Below, in pieces: positions 55,798 to 64,000 of a DNA stretch of 64,000 nt (position 1 is the stretch's first letter; each line of letters begins with the position of its first letter). The DNA lies in contig NZ_CP054393.1 of the NCBI RefSeq assembly GCF_018024475.1, positions 62,001-126,000 on the forward strand, in the 5' to 3' direction. The notes under the pieces are model-generated. The model searched no databases, had not been told where the DNA came from, and saw only the letters and a program-made list of their open reading frames with translations. A program made the position numbers and the translations under genes. The stretch is from Candidatus Phytoplasma luffae (GTDB lineage: Bacteria > Bacillota_I > Bacilli_A > Acholeplasmatales > Acholeplasmataceae).

Positions 55798-56853
55798 ATG
55801 TTATTTCAAAAACCAAAAATTATTTACCCTAAAGATAATAAAAATAAAGAAATTTTTATTAAAATAAAAAAGATTTTATATGAAGAAAAATTTCAAAAAG
55901 ATATTATAGATGAATATGCAATTATTCTTTCTAACGAAAATGAAATAATTGGGGTGATTGGTCGTTATTTAAATAATTTGCGTTGTTTAGTGATACAACC
56001 AAAATACCGAAATTATAATTTCGCAAATATTCTAATAGATTTTATGATCAAAAGAATTTATAAAAATAATTTTAAAGAGGTTTTTGTTTTTACTAAATCT
56101 ATTAATTGTAAAATTTTTAAAAACTTAGGATTTAAAATTATATATAGTAATGATGAATTTAGCTTTTTAACAAATAGATACGATATTTTTACTCAATATT
56201 TAGAATATTTAAAACAAGAAAAAGAAGAAAACAATAATAATAGTGCTATAGTTATGAACGCAAACCCCTTGACCAAAGGGCATGAACACTTAATAAAAAC
56301 AGCTTCTCAAAATAGTGATTTTGTTTATATTATTATGGTTAGTGAAGAAGGGTCTTTGTTTACATATAAAGAACGTTTAGATATGGTAAAGTTAGTTACT
56401 CAAAATTATAACAATATTAAAGTTGTAGAAGGTAGTAATTATTTAGTTTCAAAAAACGTTTTCCCTTCTTATTTTTTATCTTCTAAAGAAGAAGTTATTA
56501 AAAAACAAATAATTTTGGATTCATTTATTTTTGTTACTCATATAGCTTCTGTTTTAAATATTAAAAAAAGATTTGTAGGAGAAGAACCATTTTCTTTTAC
56601 TACTAATTTATATAATCAAATTATGAAAGATATATTTCAAAAACAAGGAATAGAATTAGTTATATTGCCAAGATTAAGATATAAAGATAAAGCTATTTCA
56701 GCAACTCAAGCAAGAAAATTATTTATAAATAGCAAATTTGAACAAATAGCTGAAATAGTTCCAATTTCAAGTTTGAATTATTTAAAAAATTTAAATCCTG
56801 AAAAATATAAAGAAAATAAAAAATTATTAAGTTTAGTAGATAAAAATAATTAA
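55798..56853 (+). CDS. citC: citrate lyase ligase
   Basis: 351 residues from the ATG at 55798, which has AAAAGG nine bases upstream; an ATG at 55735 would add 21 residues but lacks a ribosome site. An N-terminal GNAT-like acetyltransferase domain is followed by a nucleotidylyltransferase domain with NANPLTKGHEHLI and ISATQARKLF. It acetylates the thiol of the citrate lyase acyl carrier protein, switching the lyase on. The lyase subunits lie 5-8 kb away on the other strand. Confidence 0.88.
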   Translation: MLFQKPKIIYPKDNKNKEIFIKIKKILYEEKFQKDIIDEYAIILSNENEIIGVIGRYLNNLRCLVIQPKYRNYNFANILIDFMIKRIYKNNFKEVFVFTKSINCKIFKNLGFKIIYSNDEFSFLTNRYDIFTQYLEYLKQEKEENNNNSAIVMNANPLTKGHEHLIKTASQNSDFVYIIMVSEEGSLFTYKERLDMVKLVTQNYNNIKVVEGSNYLVSKNVFPSYFLSSKEEVIKKQIILDSFIFVTHIASVLNIKKRFVGEEPFSFTTNLYNQIMKDIFQKQGIELVILPRLRYKDKAISATQARKLFINSKFEQIAEIVPISSLNYLKNLNPEKYKENKKLLSLVDKNN

Positions 56854-57522
56854 TTATTTATTTAAGAATAATAAGGACCCGTTTTATATAGGGATTAAAA
56901 TTAGACTTTTTTAAAAAAATATTCAAAAACAAATATAATCTTGTTTTTTTAATTGTAACCAAAAAATCATCTATTACATGTATTTATATATAATATATTT
57001 TTTTTAAAGAAAAAAATAATAAAAGATTTCTCTTTTCGGAACGCTTTTTTTGCTGTCAAAAATTTTAAACATGTAATTATCAAAAAAACAATTTTTTTCA
57101 AAAATTAAAACCCTATCAAAAAAATAATCTAATTTAAAAAATTATCTCTGAAAATTTAAAAACAAAATATACTGCTCAACTTATTTAATCCAATAAATAA
57201 TAAACAGCTCCTATAATATATTTTCAAATAAACCGACTATAAAAAATTAACTATTTTACTCCACACAAGTAAGTTTCTAAACATATAGTTTTCCATCTAT
57301 GATTTTGTTTTGTTTTAACATTTTTTTAATTGAATAAAAATCTAAAAAAGTTAATTTTACTATCTTCTTTTTTTTATTTTTGTTATTAATAATCTGATTT
57401 TGTTTTATTATTTATTTATACAAAACGATTAATTTCTTTAGATTGTTTATTAGAATTCAACATTATCGTTTTCATTAACTATTCAAATTTTTTTGTTTTA
57501 AAAATGATTAAAAATATAAATA
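56854..57522. other. gene-free AT-rich gap between citC and broken ftsH
   Basis: Beyond frequent A and T runs I see no ORF, RNA gene or terminator for citC. GGACCCGTTTTATATAGGG near 56875 is a weak imperfect hairpin. Confidence 0.35.
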
Positions 57523-57549
57523 AAAGAGACTTTATTTAAAAGTCTCTTT
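57523..57549 (-). terminator. terminator after broken ftsH
   Basis: AAAGAGACT / AGTCTCTTT stem with nine-base loop, T-rich on both strands; on the minus strand it follows the ftsH reading frame by ~80 bases. Confidence 0.7.
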
Positions 57550-57630
57550 ATTTTTTATCTTTTTTTAATTATGTTAATATTTTTTTTTAATGTTATTTTA
57601 TAAATTTTTTTATCAATATAAAATATATAA

Positions 57631-59398
57631 TTAATTACTTATTTTATTTTTTTGTTCGGTTTCTTTCATTAAAAAATCTATTTCTTCTTTAGTAATTGTT
57701 TCTTGTTCTAATAATTTAAAAGTGATTTTATCAAGTAAATTTTTATTTTCTTTGATGATTAACTGTGTTTCTTTATAACATTTATCAATGATTTTTTTAA
57801 TTTCTTGATCTATAGCTTTTTTATCTGAAAATTCAGAATCTTGAGAAACTCCTAAATCACTCATTTCGTATTTAGTAATCATTAAACGCGCTATTCGTGT
57901 AGCTTGTTTAAAATCATCAAAAGCGCCTGAAGAAATATCATCAAAAATTAATTCTTCAGCGACGCGGCCACCTAAATAAGAACTAATATTAGCGTTCATT
58001 CTATTTTTAGATGAAAAAAAAGTTTCTTTTTCAGGTATCATTAAGTTATATCCGCCTGAGTTACCTCTAGGAATAATAGTTATTTTTTGTACCTTTTGAG
58101 CATGTTTTAATTTTAAACCAATAACTGCGTGGCCAGCTTCATGATAAGCAACCATTTTTCTTTCTTCTTCATTGTATTTAATTGATTTTTTGGCAGCCCC
58201 CATTAAAAATCTTTCAACAGCTTCTTCTAATTCAGTCATTGTGATAAAATCTTTTTGATTTCTCACTGTTAAAATAGAAGCTTCATTTAAAATGGCTCCT
58301 AATTCCGCACCGCTCATTCCTGGAGTTTGTTTGGCGATTTGTAAGAAATCTACATTAGGATCAATTTTTTTATTCTTTGTATGTACTTTCAAAATTGCTT
58401 CACGAGCTTTAACATCAGGAAGTCCTACTGTGAATTTACGATCAAATCTTCCTGGATGTAATAAGGCAGAGTCTAGAATATCTATTCTATTTGTATCAGC
58501 CACAACAATTACTCCTTGAGATTTGGTGAAGCCATCCATTTCAGTTAAAAGTTGATTGAGAGTTTGTTCATGTTTATTATCTACTCCACCTCTTTTTTTA
58601 CCTAAAGCGTCAATTTCATCAATAAATAAAACACAAGGCGCGTTATATCTAGTTTCTTTGAATAAATTTTTTAATTTTTTAGCACCTAACCCTACTAGGA
58701 TACCATCTATTTCTGAACCAGAAACAGAATAAAAAGAAACTCCTGCCTCACCAGCTAAGGCTTTAGCGAGTAAGGTTTTACCAGTTCCTGGCGGGCCTTC
58801 CAATAAAACACCTTTGGGAATTGAAGCGCCAATTTTTGAATATTTTTGAGGTTGTTTCAAAAAATCAATTAATTCTTTCATTTCTTCTTTTTCTTCTTCA
58901 TTGCCGGCAACATCTTCGAAGGTAAATTGAGATTTTTTATTAATTATGTTTTAAAAATTCAAAGATTTCATATCTTGTTTTAAAGAATTAAAAATATAAA
59001 TTAAAAAAATAACTGATGAAAGGCTACTTAATAATTCAATAGATAAAGTAAAAATATTACATTTGTTTTTGTAATTAATACTAATATTTTGACTATCATT
59101 TATTTTAAATTTTTCTAATGCTTCTAAAAATTTTATATAAATTAAACCATCCATTTCAGAATAAAATATTTTTTTGAATTAATATTTTTGGATTGGATTT
59201 TTTTACAAAAACCAGTTCTTAAAAGGCTATCTGATATTTCTATAATATCTATTTCGCAAAATTGAGAAATGTTATCAATCATTTGATAAGGATCTATTTT
59301 TGCCCCCGATTACAATAAATATTATAAAACTCATAACTAAATATTGACACAAAAAAAACAATAACTGAAAACAATATATATTTAATTTTTTGATTCAT
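57631..59398 (-). pseudogene. ftsH: ftsH, N-terminal half broken by frameshifts; ATPase and protease intact
   Basis: The ATG at 59398 begins a membrane helix (KYILFSVIVFFVSIFSYEF) that runs into TAG near 59300. The extracytoplasmic domain continues in a second frame (IDPYQMIDNISQFCEIDIIE), then in a third (58951-59154, with the second membrane helix and a stop after MKSLNF). A further shift leads to SQFTFEDVAGNEEEKEE and the 416-residue open frame from ATG 58881. In that part Walker A is GPPGTGKT (29-36), the second region of homology ends HPGRFDR, and the zinc site is HEAGH (247-251). A soluble ATPase-protease fragment could still be made; a normal membrane-bound FtsH could not. Confidence 0.8.
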
Positions 59399-59423
59399 TT
59401 CAATTCATTAACTCTCTTTATTG

Positions 59424-60384
59424 TTATTCATCATCATCATTAATATAACTATCTATTCCTGTTTGTTCTTGGATAATGTTTTGGTTTAACTTAGATTTAA
59501 TTTTGTCTAAAGATGTTTGTATTGAAATATAGTTTGTTTCGTTGTATAAAGTTGAGTCTGTTTCGGCTTTTTTATAAATTTGTTCTAATGATTTAAAGTG
59601 TTCCATACATTCTTTATAATATTGGTTTTGGATTTTAAAATTGTTTTCATTTTCTAAAAATTCGTTTTCTTTTTCTAAAATTTCTTCAGCTTTTTTTCTA
59701 AAATTTTGCGATATTCAATTGCTTCAAAGTTTTGTAAATATATATCAGCATCTGAGATAAACTTGTTTTCAATGTTTTCGTTTTTTTCTTGATCAATTTG
59801 CATTAAATCTATTTTTTTAGTTTTTAAATTAAATCTTAACGCTATCAATAAACCTTCTTTTTGTAATAATAACATTTCTTTTTCGCTTTTTTGTTTTTCT
59901 TTGTCTTTTTCTTTCTTTTCTTTGTCTTTTTGATTTATATTTTTTTTAGCATCAAAATATAAATTTAATATTTTCGTTTTGTAAATTTTAGTATTTTCTT
60001 CTAAACTATTATCTTGGGTACAATTTGTTAATAAAACAGTCAATTCGGAATCTAATGATTGTTTTATTTGTCGGAAGTCGTTTATTTGTCTTTGGTTTGT
60101 TCTATTAGTTTCTTCCAAATTTTCTTGCTCTTTGTTTAAATTTTCTTTTGTTGATGGTATGATCTTTTCTAAAATTTTAATTTCTTCTTCCAATTTATTT
60201 CTATTAGAAATATTTTTTTTGATGAAACAAAATTATTATCCAAAACATTATCATTTGAAGAATTATAAAAGAAAATCGAACATAAATAAGTTGAAAGCGC
60301 TAAAACAATGAAAGTTAAAAACATAATAATTAATATTATTTTTTTATTCTTTTTGATAATATTTTTGATACTGTCTTTTTCCAT
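59424..60384 (-). pseudogene. broken membrane-anchored coiled-coil protein of PMU type
   Basis: The ATG at 60384 starts MEKDSIKNIIKKNKKIILII, a membrane helix. A shift at the A-run near 60215 is needed to pass into the coiled coil (KLEEEIKILEKIIPS), and a second near 59690 into KAEEILEKENEFLENENN, ending GIDSYINDDDE. Repaired length is about 315 residues: helix, then coiled coil. Both lesions are in A-runs. Architecture matches the coiled-coil genes of the left element. Confidence 0.65.
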
Positions 60385-60387
60385 CTG

Positions 60388-60689
60388 CTAATTCCTTTCT
60401 AATTTTTTTATCTGCACGCTGTTTGTTTTTATAAAAATATTCAAATAATAATTTAAAAAAATTATGCATAGTAAAATTAATTTACTAAATAATAAAACTA
60501 CATCTAAATTTTTATCTGGAATAAATTTCTTTAATTCTTCTGGTAAATTATTTTTATAATTTTCTTCTAATTGTTCATTTTCTTCCTTTTTTTGGTAATT
60601 ATAATCATTCCATAAATATATTCCAATTTCTAATATTGAGAAAAATGTAATTAATATTATTAAAATTTATTTTTTATATTAATATTCAT
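60388..60689 (-). pseudogene. broken two-helix membrane protein
   Basis: The ATG at 60689 with AGAAAGG upstream begins MNINIKNKF and stops. A one-base shift gives ILITFFSILEIGIYLW, a charged loop, FSKLILLCIIFLNYYLNIFI and an end at LERN just before the next start. About 100 residues if repaired. Adjacent to, and same strand as, the coiled-coil pseudogene, so they were probably one operon. Confidence 0.55.
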
Positions 60690-61049
60690 TTTTAAAACCT
60701 TTCTCTTTTTATTTTTTTATATCTATTATTCAAAATATAAATATAAAACGAATATTAACTTAGATTTTAACAAAAAAAAGCAATTAATATTTTTTTAATC
60801 TCGGTTTATTTAATAAAATATTAATATTCTTTTAAATATAAGATTTCATTTTTTAATTTAATATATTAACTTCATTTTGGATGGGAAGTTTTTATTGATT
60901 TTTTTTAATGTTTTATATTTTAAAAACAGTTTATTAAATCTTTTGATTGTGTTTATTTGTTTTAAATAAAAAAATATTAAAATCATTAACATCTTTTTAA
61001 TTTTTAATGATTTTTTTTAAATTTCTTTTTTTGTTTAAAAAATTAATTT
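60690..61049. other. gene-free AT-rich gap
   Basis: Low-complexity T- and A-rich sequence between the mobile-unit remnant and the citX terminator. No ORF or RNA gene seen. Confidence 0.4.
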
Positions 61050-61098
61050 AAGATTTGGTTATAAAAAAACCAAATCTTAAATTAAATAAGATTTGGTT
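61050..61098 (-). terminator. citX terminator with a third repeat arm
   Basis: On the minus strand AACCAAATCTT (61098-61088) pairs with AAGATTTGGTT (61078-61068), then seven T. A further AACCAAATCTT (61060-61050) follows and could pair with the same middle arm instead. The first pairing is a normal intrinsic terminator for citX. Confidence 0.75.
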
Positions 61099-61159
61099 TG
61101 TTTAATTTTTATAGCTATTAATACTTAATTAATAGTTTTCTGAAAAATAATCTAATGTT

Positions 61160-61738
61160 TTAATCACATAATTTTTTGGTTGATTTTCCTGATATTGAAT
61201 TATTTCGGGATAGAAATATTTTCATTTTTTGTTCAATAAAGTTTAATAATGATTGCAAAGAATGATTTTGTTGAATAACACAAATTTTGGCGCTTCTATT
61301 ACATAAAAAACAAATTCTTCTCTTTTTGTTAAGAAATTCTCTTTTTATATATTCATGTTTTATATTTATTAAGTCAAAATCTAAAAATATTAAAATAAAT
61401 TCTTTTTCTTCTAATTCGATTAATTTATTTTTGATAATTTTTAATAAATTTTCATTTCCAGTATTTAAAATTATATTTAAATAAATACCTGCATAATCTT
61501 TTAAAAATACTTGTTTTTCATTTGAATAAATAATTTTTAAATTTTGTAAAAAAGGCAATAAAATTTTATTAATTATTTTTTTAAAAAACATATCATACAA
61601 AGGTTTATTTTTATTTATTCCTGGGATATTTAAATTAGCCGTCAATAAACCTTTTTGATATTTATTTAAAATTTCTTTTTGTTTTAAATATCGTTTTTCT
61701 CTAGAAATTAAAATTTTTATTTTCATATTAATATTCAT
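61160..61738 (-). CDS. citX: citrate lyase holo-ACP synthase CitX
   Basis: 192 residues. ISREKRYLKQKEILNKY, LTANLNIPGINKNKPLYDMF and the closing RICFLCNRSAKICVIQQNHS match CitX. It transfers the phosphoribosyl-dephospho-CoA prosthetic group onto the lyase gamma subunit (CitD). Its donor is made by CitG, which is not in this window. It follows citF by 34 bases, so it is in the lyase operon. Confidence 0.85.
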   Translation of the reverse strand: MNINMKIKILISREKRYLKQKEILNKYQKGLLTANLNIPGINKNKPLYDMFFKKIINKILLPFLQNLKIIYSNEKQVFLKDYAGIYLNIILNTGNENLLKIIKNKLIELEEKEFILIFLDFDLINIKHEYIKREFLNKKRRICFLCNRSAKICVIQQNHSLQSLLNFIEQKMKIFLSRNNSISGKSTKKLCD

Positions 61739-61772
61739 CGAATTATAATATTAAAGTTTTCATATATTAATT

Positions 61773-63302
61773 TTATAAAGTGAAAGGTTTTATTTTATAA
61801 ACAACATCTATTAAAGTTTTGTCACGATATTCAATTAAAGCGACAATTTTATTTTTATCATATTCTATTTGTTCAGGCGCACCAGTAATTTTATATGCTA
61901 AATCACGTAAATATTCTATACTTTTTAAAGGTACTTGTGCATCAGTTAAAATTTTAATTAAATCTTTTCTTAAGGGGTTAACAGCTATTCCTGCATCAGT
62001 AACTACAATATCAATTGTATTGCCTGGTGTTACTATTGTATTTACTTTATTTGTTACAGAAGGTATTCTACCTCTTATTAATGGTAAAGCTACTATAGAA
62101 ATATCGCTTCCAAAAGCGACATCAGAATGGCCGCCAGAAGCTCCTCTTATATAACCATCTGATCCAGTTATAACATTACAATCAAAATTGACATCTATTT
62201 CTAAAGCGCTTAAAACTCCGAAATTTAATTTGTTAACTGCGCAACCTTTAATAAAAGGATTAGCGTAAAAAGCAGAAGATATCTCTAAATGTTTTTCATA
62301 ATTTTCTTCAATAGATTGAACAGCGTCTAAATCAAAAGATTGAACATCTAATAATTTATCTACCAAACCTTGTTTTAAAAATTCTACTTGTGATTTGATG
62401 ATGCCTCCTAAAAAAAAGGAAGCTTTAATATTTTTTTTTAACATTTCTTCTTTTAAAATCATTAAAGACGCTTGTGAAGCACCGCCAGTACCAGTTTGAA
62501 AAGAAAAATTATTTTTAAAATAAGGAGTGTTTGTAATAACTTTAACAATATTTTCTGCTATTTTTATTTCTTTTGGATTAAAAGTAGTATGGATTTCGTT
62601 TGAAGCAATTTTAGAAGAATCGCCGATATAATCTACTTTAACTACATAATCAACATAAATTTGAGAAATAGAAACAGGGCTATTTGGGTAAGGAACCAAA
62701 TTATCAGTTATAACAATTACTTTATCAGCATATTGAGCATCTACTAAAGCATAACCTAAAGAACCTACACAAGAGATACCATGTTTCCCATTAGAATTTC
62801 CCATTTCATCACTACTAGAAACTGATAAAAAAGCTATATCAATTTTTGATTCTCTATTCATAATAGCTCTCGCTCTTCCGCCATGAGAACGTATAATAGC
62901 TGGTTTTAGTAAAATTCCTTCTGAAATTGAATCACCTAATTCACCTCTCAAACCAGAACCTTCTAAACCAATTATTACACCTTTTTTAATGTAATCAACT
63001 AAACATTCGTGAGACTTAGTAAAAGAAGAAGCCGAAATAGTTAAATTTTTTATATTTAATTGATCAATGATTTTCATAACTTGTTCAACTGTTTGATCGC
63101 CATGCCTAAAATGATGATGAAAAGAAATAGTCATTCCATCCTTCAAACCACTTTTTACAATTGCTTCTTTTAAAGAAGGAACAATTTTATTTTTTTTTAT
63201 TTCTCTAGAAAAATTTTTTTGTTCTTGGGGGATAAAACTGTTGTATTCAAAATTATAATTTTTTCGAAGTTTGTTAAGGATTTCATTATTTATATTTGAC
63301 AT
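61773..63302 (-). CDS. citF: citrate lyase alpha subunit (citrate:acetyl-ACP transferase)
   Basis: 509 residues, full length. FHHHFRHGDQTVEQVMKIID, RSHGGRARAI and GASGGHSDVAFGSDISIVAL are typical of CitF. It exchanges citrate for acetate on the carrier protein. Lies between citE and citX in the order known from Firmicute and enterobacterial cit operons. Confidence 0.95.
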   Translation of the reverse strand: MSNINNEILNKLRKNYNFEYNSFIPQEQKNFSREIKKNKIVPSLKEAIVKSGLKDGMTISFHHHFRHGDQTVEQVMKIIDQLNIKNLTISASSFTKSHECLVDYIKKGVIIGLEGSGLRGELGDSISEGILLKPAIIRSHGGRARAIMNRESKIDIAFLSVSSSDEMGNSNGKHGISCVGSLGYALVDAQYADKVIVITDNLVPYPNSPVSISQIYVDYVVKVDYIGDSSKIASNEIHTTFNPKEIKIAENIVKVITNTPYFKNNFSFQTGTGGASQASLMILKEEMLKKNIKASFFLGGIIKSQVEFLKQGLVDKLLDVQSFDLDAVQSIEENYEKHLEISSAFYANPFIKGCAVNKLNFGVLSALEIDVNFDCNVITGSDGYIRGASGGHSDVAFGSDISIVALPLIRGRIPSVTNKVNTIVTPGNTIDIVVTDAGIAVNPLRKDLIKILTDAQVPLKSIEYLRDLAYKITGAPEQIEYDKNKIVALIEYRDKTLIDVVYKIKPFTL

Positions 63303-63374
63303 AATTTGAATTTTAACCTTTTTTTATATTTTGTATAATATATATTTTTTTAAAATATAAAAAATATATAGTAA

Positions 63375-64000
63375 TTAAATTAAAGGATTTTTTATATTTG
63401 CTTTTGCTATAATATTTTCTGCATTTTCTATAATAGGTTTATCTATCATTTGTCCATCAATAGAAAAAACTCCTTTATTATGTTTTTTATATTTTTTGTA
63501 TTCGTTTAAAATTTTTAAAGAATCAGATATCTCTTTTTCGCTAGGAGTAAAAATTTTATTAATAATAGGTAATTGATTAGGATGGATAGCGGATTTACCA
63601 TTAAAACCTAATTCTTTTACAAATTGAGCTTCTTTAGCTAACCCTTTTAAATCTTGTACATTGCCATAAATACAATCAAAAGCATCAATATTCGCTGCTC
63701 TAGCGGCATGTAATATCATTTGACGCGCAAATAATAATTCGTGTCTTGAATCTGTTTTTGTTGCTTGTAAATTTAATAAATAATCAACCCCGCCTAAAGC
63801 AATTCCAACAACTCTTTTTGAAGCGGTTGCGATTTCATAAGCATTTAAAATACCTTTTGCACTTTCTAAAGCGCAAAATAAATTAATTTTTGTTGTTTTA
63901 TTAAATTGTTTTTCTAATTTTTCTATATCATTTACAACTTTTAATACATCTTCTTTAGTTTCTACTTTGGGCAAACGTAATAAATTTGTTTTTGATTGCG
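63375..64000 (-). CDS. citE: citrate lyase beta subunit, 3' part (5' end outside window)
   Basis: About 208 C-terminal residues of a HpcH/HpaI-type aldolase. TNLLRLPKVETKEDV is at the cut edge, then CALESAKGILNAYEIA, ALGGVDYLL, GFNGKSAIHPNQLPIIN. It cleaves citryl-ACP to oxaloacetate and acetyl-ACP. The frame runs off the right edge, so upstream citD is expected outside the window. The TTG at 63974 is not the start. Confidence 0.93.
   Translation of the reverse strand, partial: QSKTNLLRLPKVETKEDVLKVVNDIEKLEKQFNKTTKINLFCALESAKGILNAYEIATASKRVVGIALGGVDYLLNLQATKTDSRHELLFARQMILHAARAANIDAFDCIYGNVQDLKGLAKEAQFVKELGFNGKSAIHPNQLPIINKIFTPSEKEISDSLKILNEYKKYKKHNKGVFSIDGQMIDKPIIENAENIIAKANIKNPLI

Noticed and set aside
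61050-61098. Repeat arms considered as attachment sites of the neighbouring mobile remnant
   Set aside because: The arms with a T-run explain a terminator, and no matching copy was seen at the other side of the remnant.
1-64000. Mycoplasma-type code with TGA as tryptophan
   Set aside because: Conserved genes end properly at TGA (tmk, pdhA, alaS) and tryptophans are TGG, so TGA is a stop.

Overview
This window is phytoplasma chromosome ('Candidatus Phytoplasma', Acholeplasmatales, Mollicutes). It is very AT-rich. TGA is a stop codon (tmk, pdhA and alaS all end in TGA), which argues against Mycoplasma or Spiroplasma. The housekeeping set is reduced and of Firmicute type, and the accessory DNA has the gene content of phytoplasma potential mobile units (PMUs).

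Region 1 (1-12.9 kb, + strand) is a PMU-like element, cut by the left edge. It carries a membrane-anchored AAA+ ATPase followed by a long coiled-coil membrane protein, a second coiled-coil protein sharing a 124-bp near-identical segment, a small secreted effector-like protein, and a large secreted protein whose signal peptide is frameshifted off its body. Then come tmk, a 40-codon gene, a PD-(D/E)XK-like protein, dnaB, dnaG and an unknown gene. A 530-bp gap follows with eight 11-bp tandem repeats and a GATAT-rich tract (candidate replication origin), then an IS3-type transposase. Four intrinsic terminators punctuate the array.

Region 2 (13.1-16.4 kb, - strand) is a decayed mobile-unit cassette. 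It holds pseudogenes of a sigma factor, an HU-like protein, a small PMU protein and a coiled-coil membrane protein, each broken by frameshifts or stops, plus two small ORFs.

Region 3 (16.5-28.7 kb, mostly + strand) begins with the pyruvate dehydrogenase operon pdhA-pdhB-E2-lpd, in which E2 is split into a free lipoyl-domain protein and a catalytic-domain protein. It continues with tatD, ligA, acpS, a lineage-specific membrane protein (- strand), a DJ-1/PfpI protein, a YitT-like protein and a TrmH/SpoU methyltransferase.

Region 4 (28.7-53.4 kb, - strand) is ordinary core genome. It contains degV-cca, rsmD, greA-yqeG, alaS-yqgF-methyltransferase, rpmF, tRNA-Arg(TCT), a compact macromolecular synthesis cluster (rpsU-ybeY-era-glyS-dnaG-rpoD-trmK), lon, tig and the peptide ABC transporter dppFDABC. 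The cca gene lacks any conventional start codon.

Region 5 (53.6-64 kb) is a citrate-use locus: a malic-enzyme-family gene (possible CitM-type oxaloacetate decarboxylase) divergent from citC, and citE-citF-citX on the - strand. A broken ftsH and two broken coiled-coil/membrane genes lie between citC and citX. In principle citrate could pass through oxaloacetate to pyruvate and then to the pyruvate dehydrogenase encoded in the same window. The most unusual points are the candidate PMU origin, the PD-(D/E)XK-like gene between tmk and dnaB, the frameshifted secreted protein, the split E2, the probable ATA start of cca, and the interrupted citrate lyase locus.
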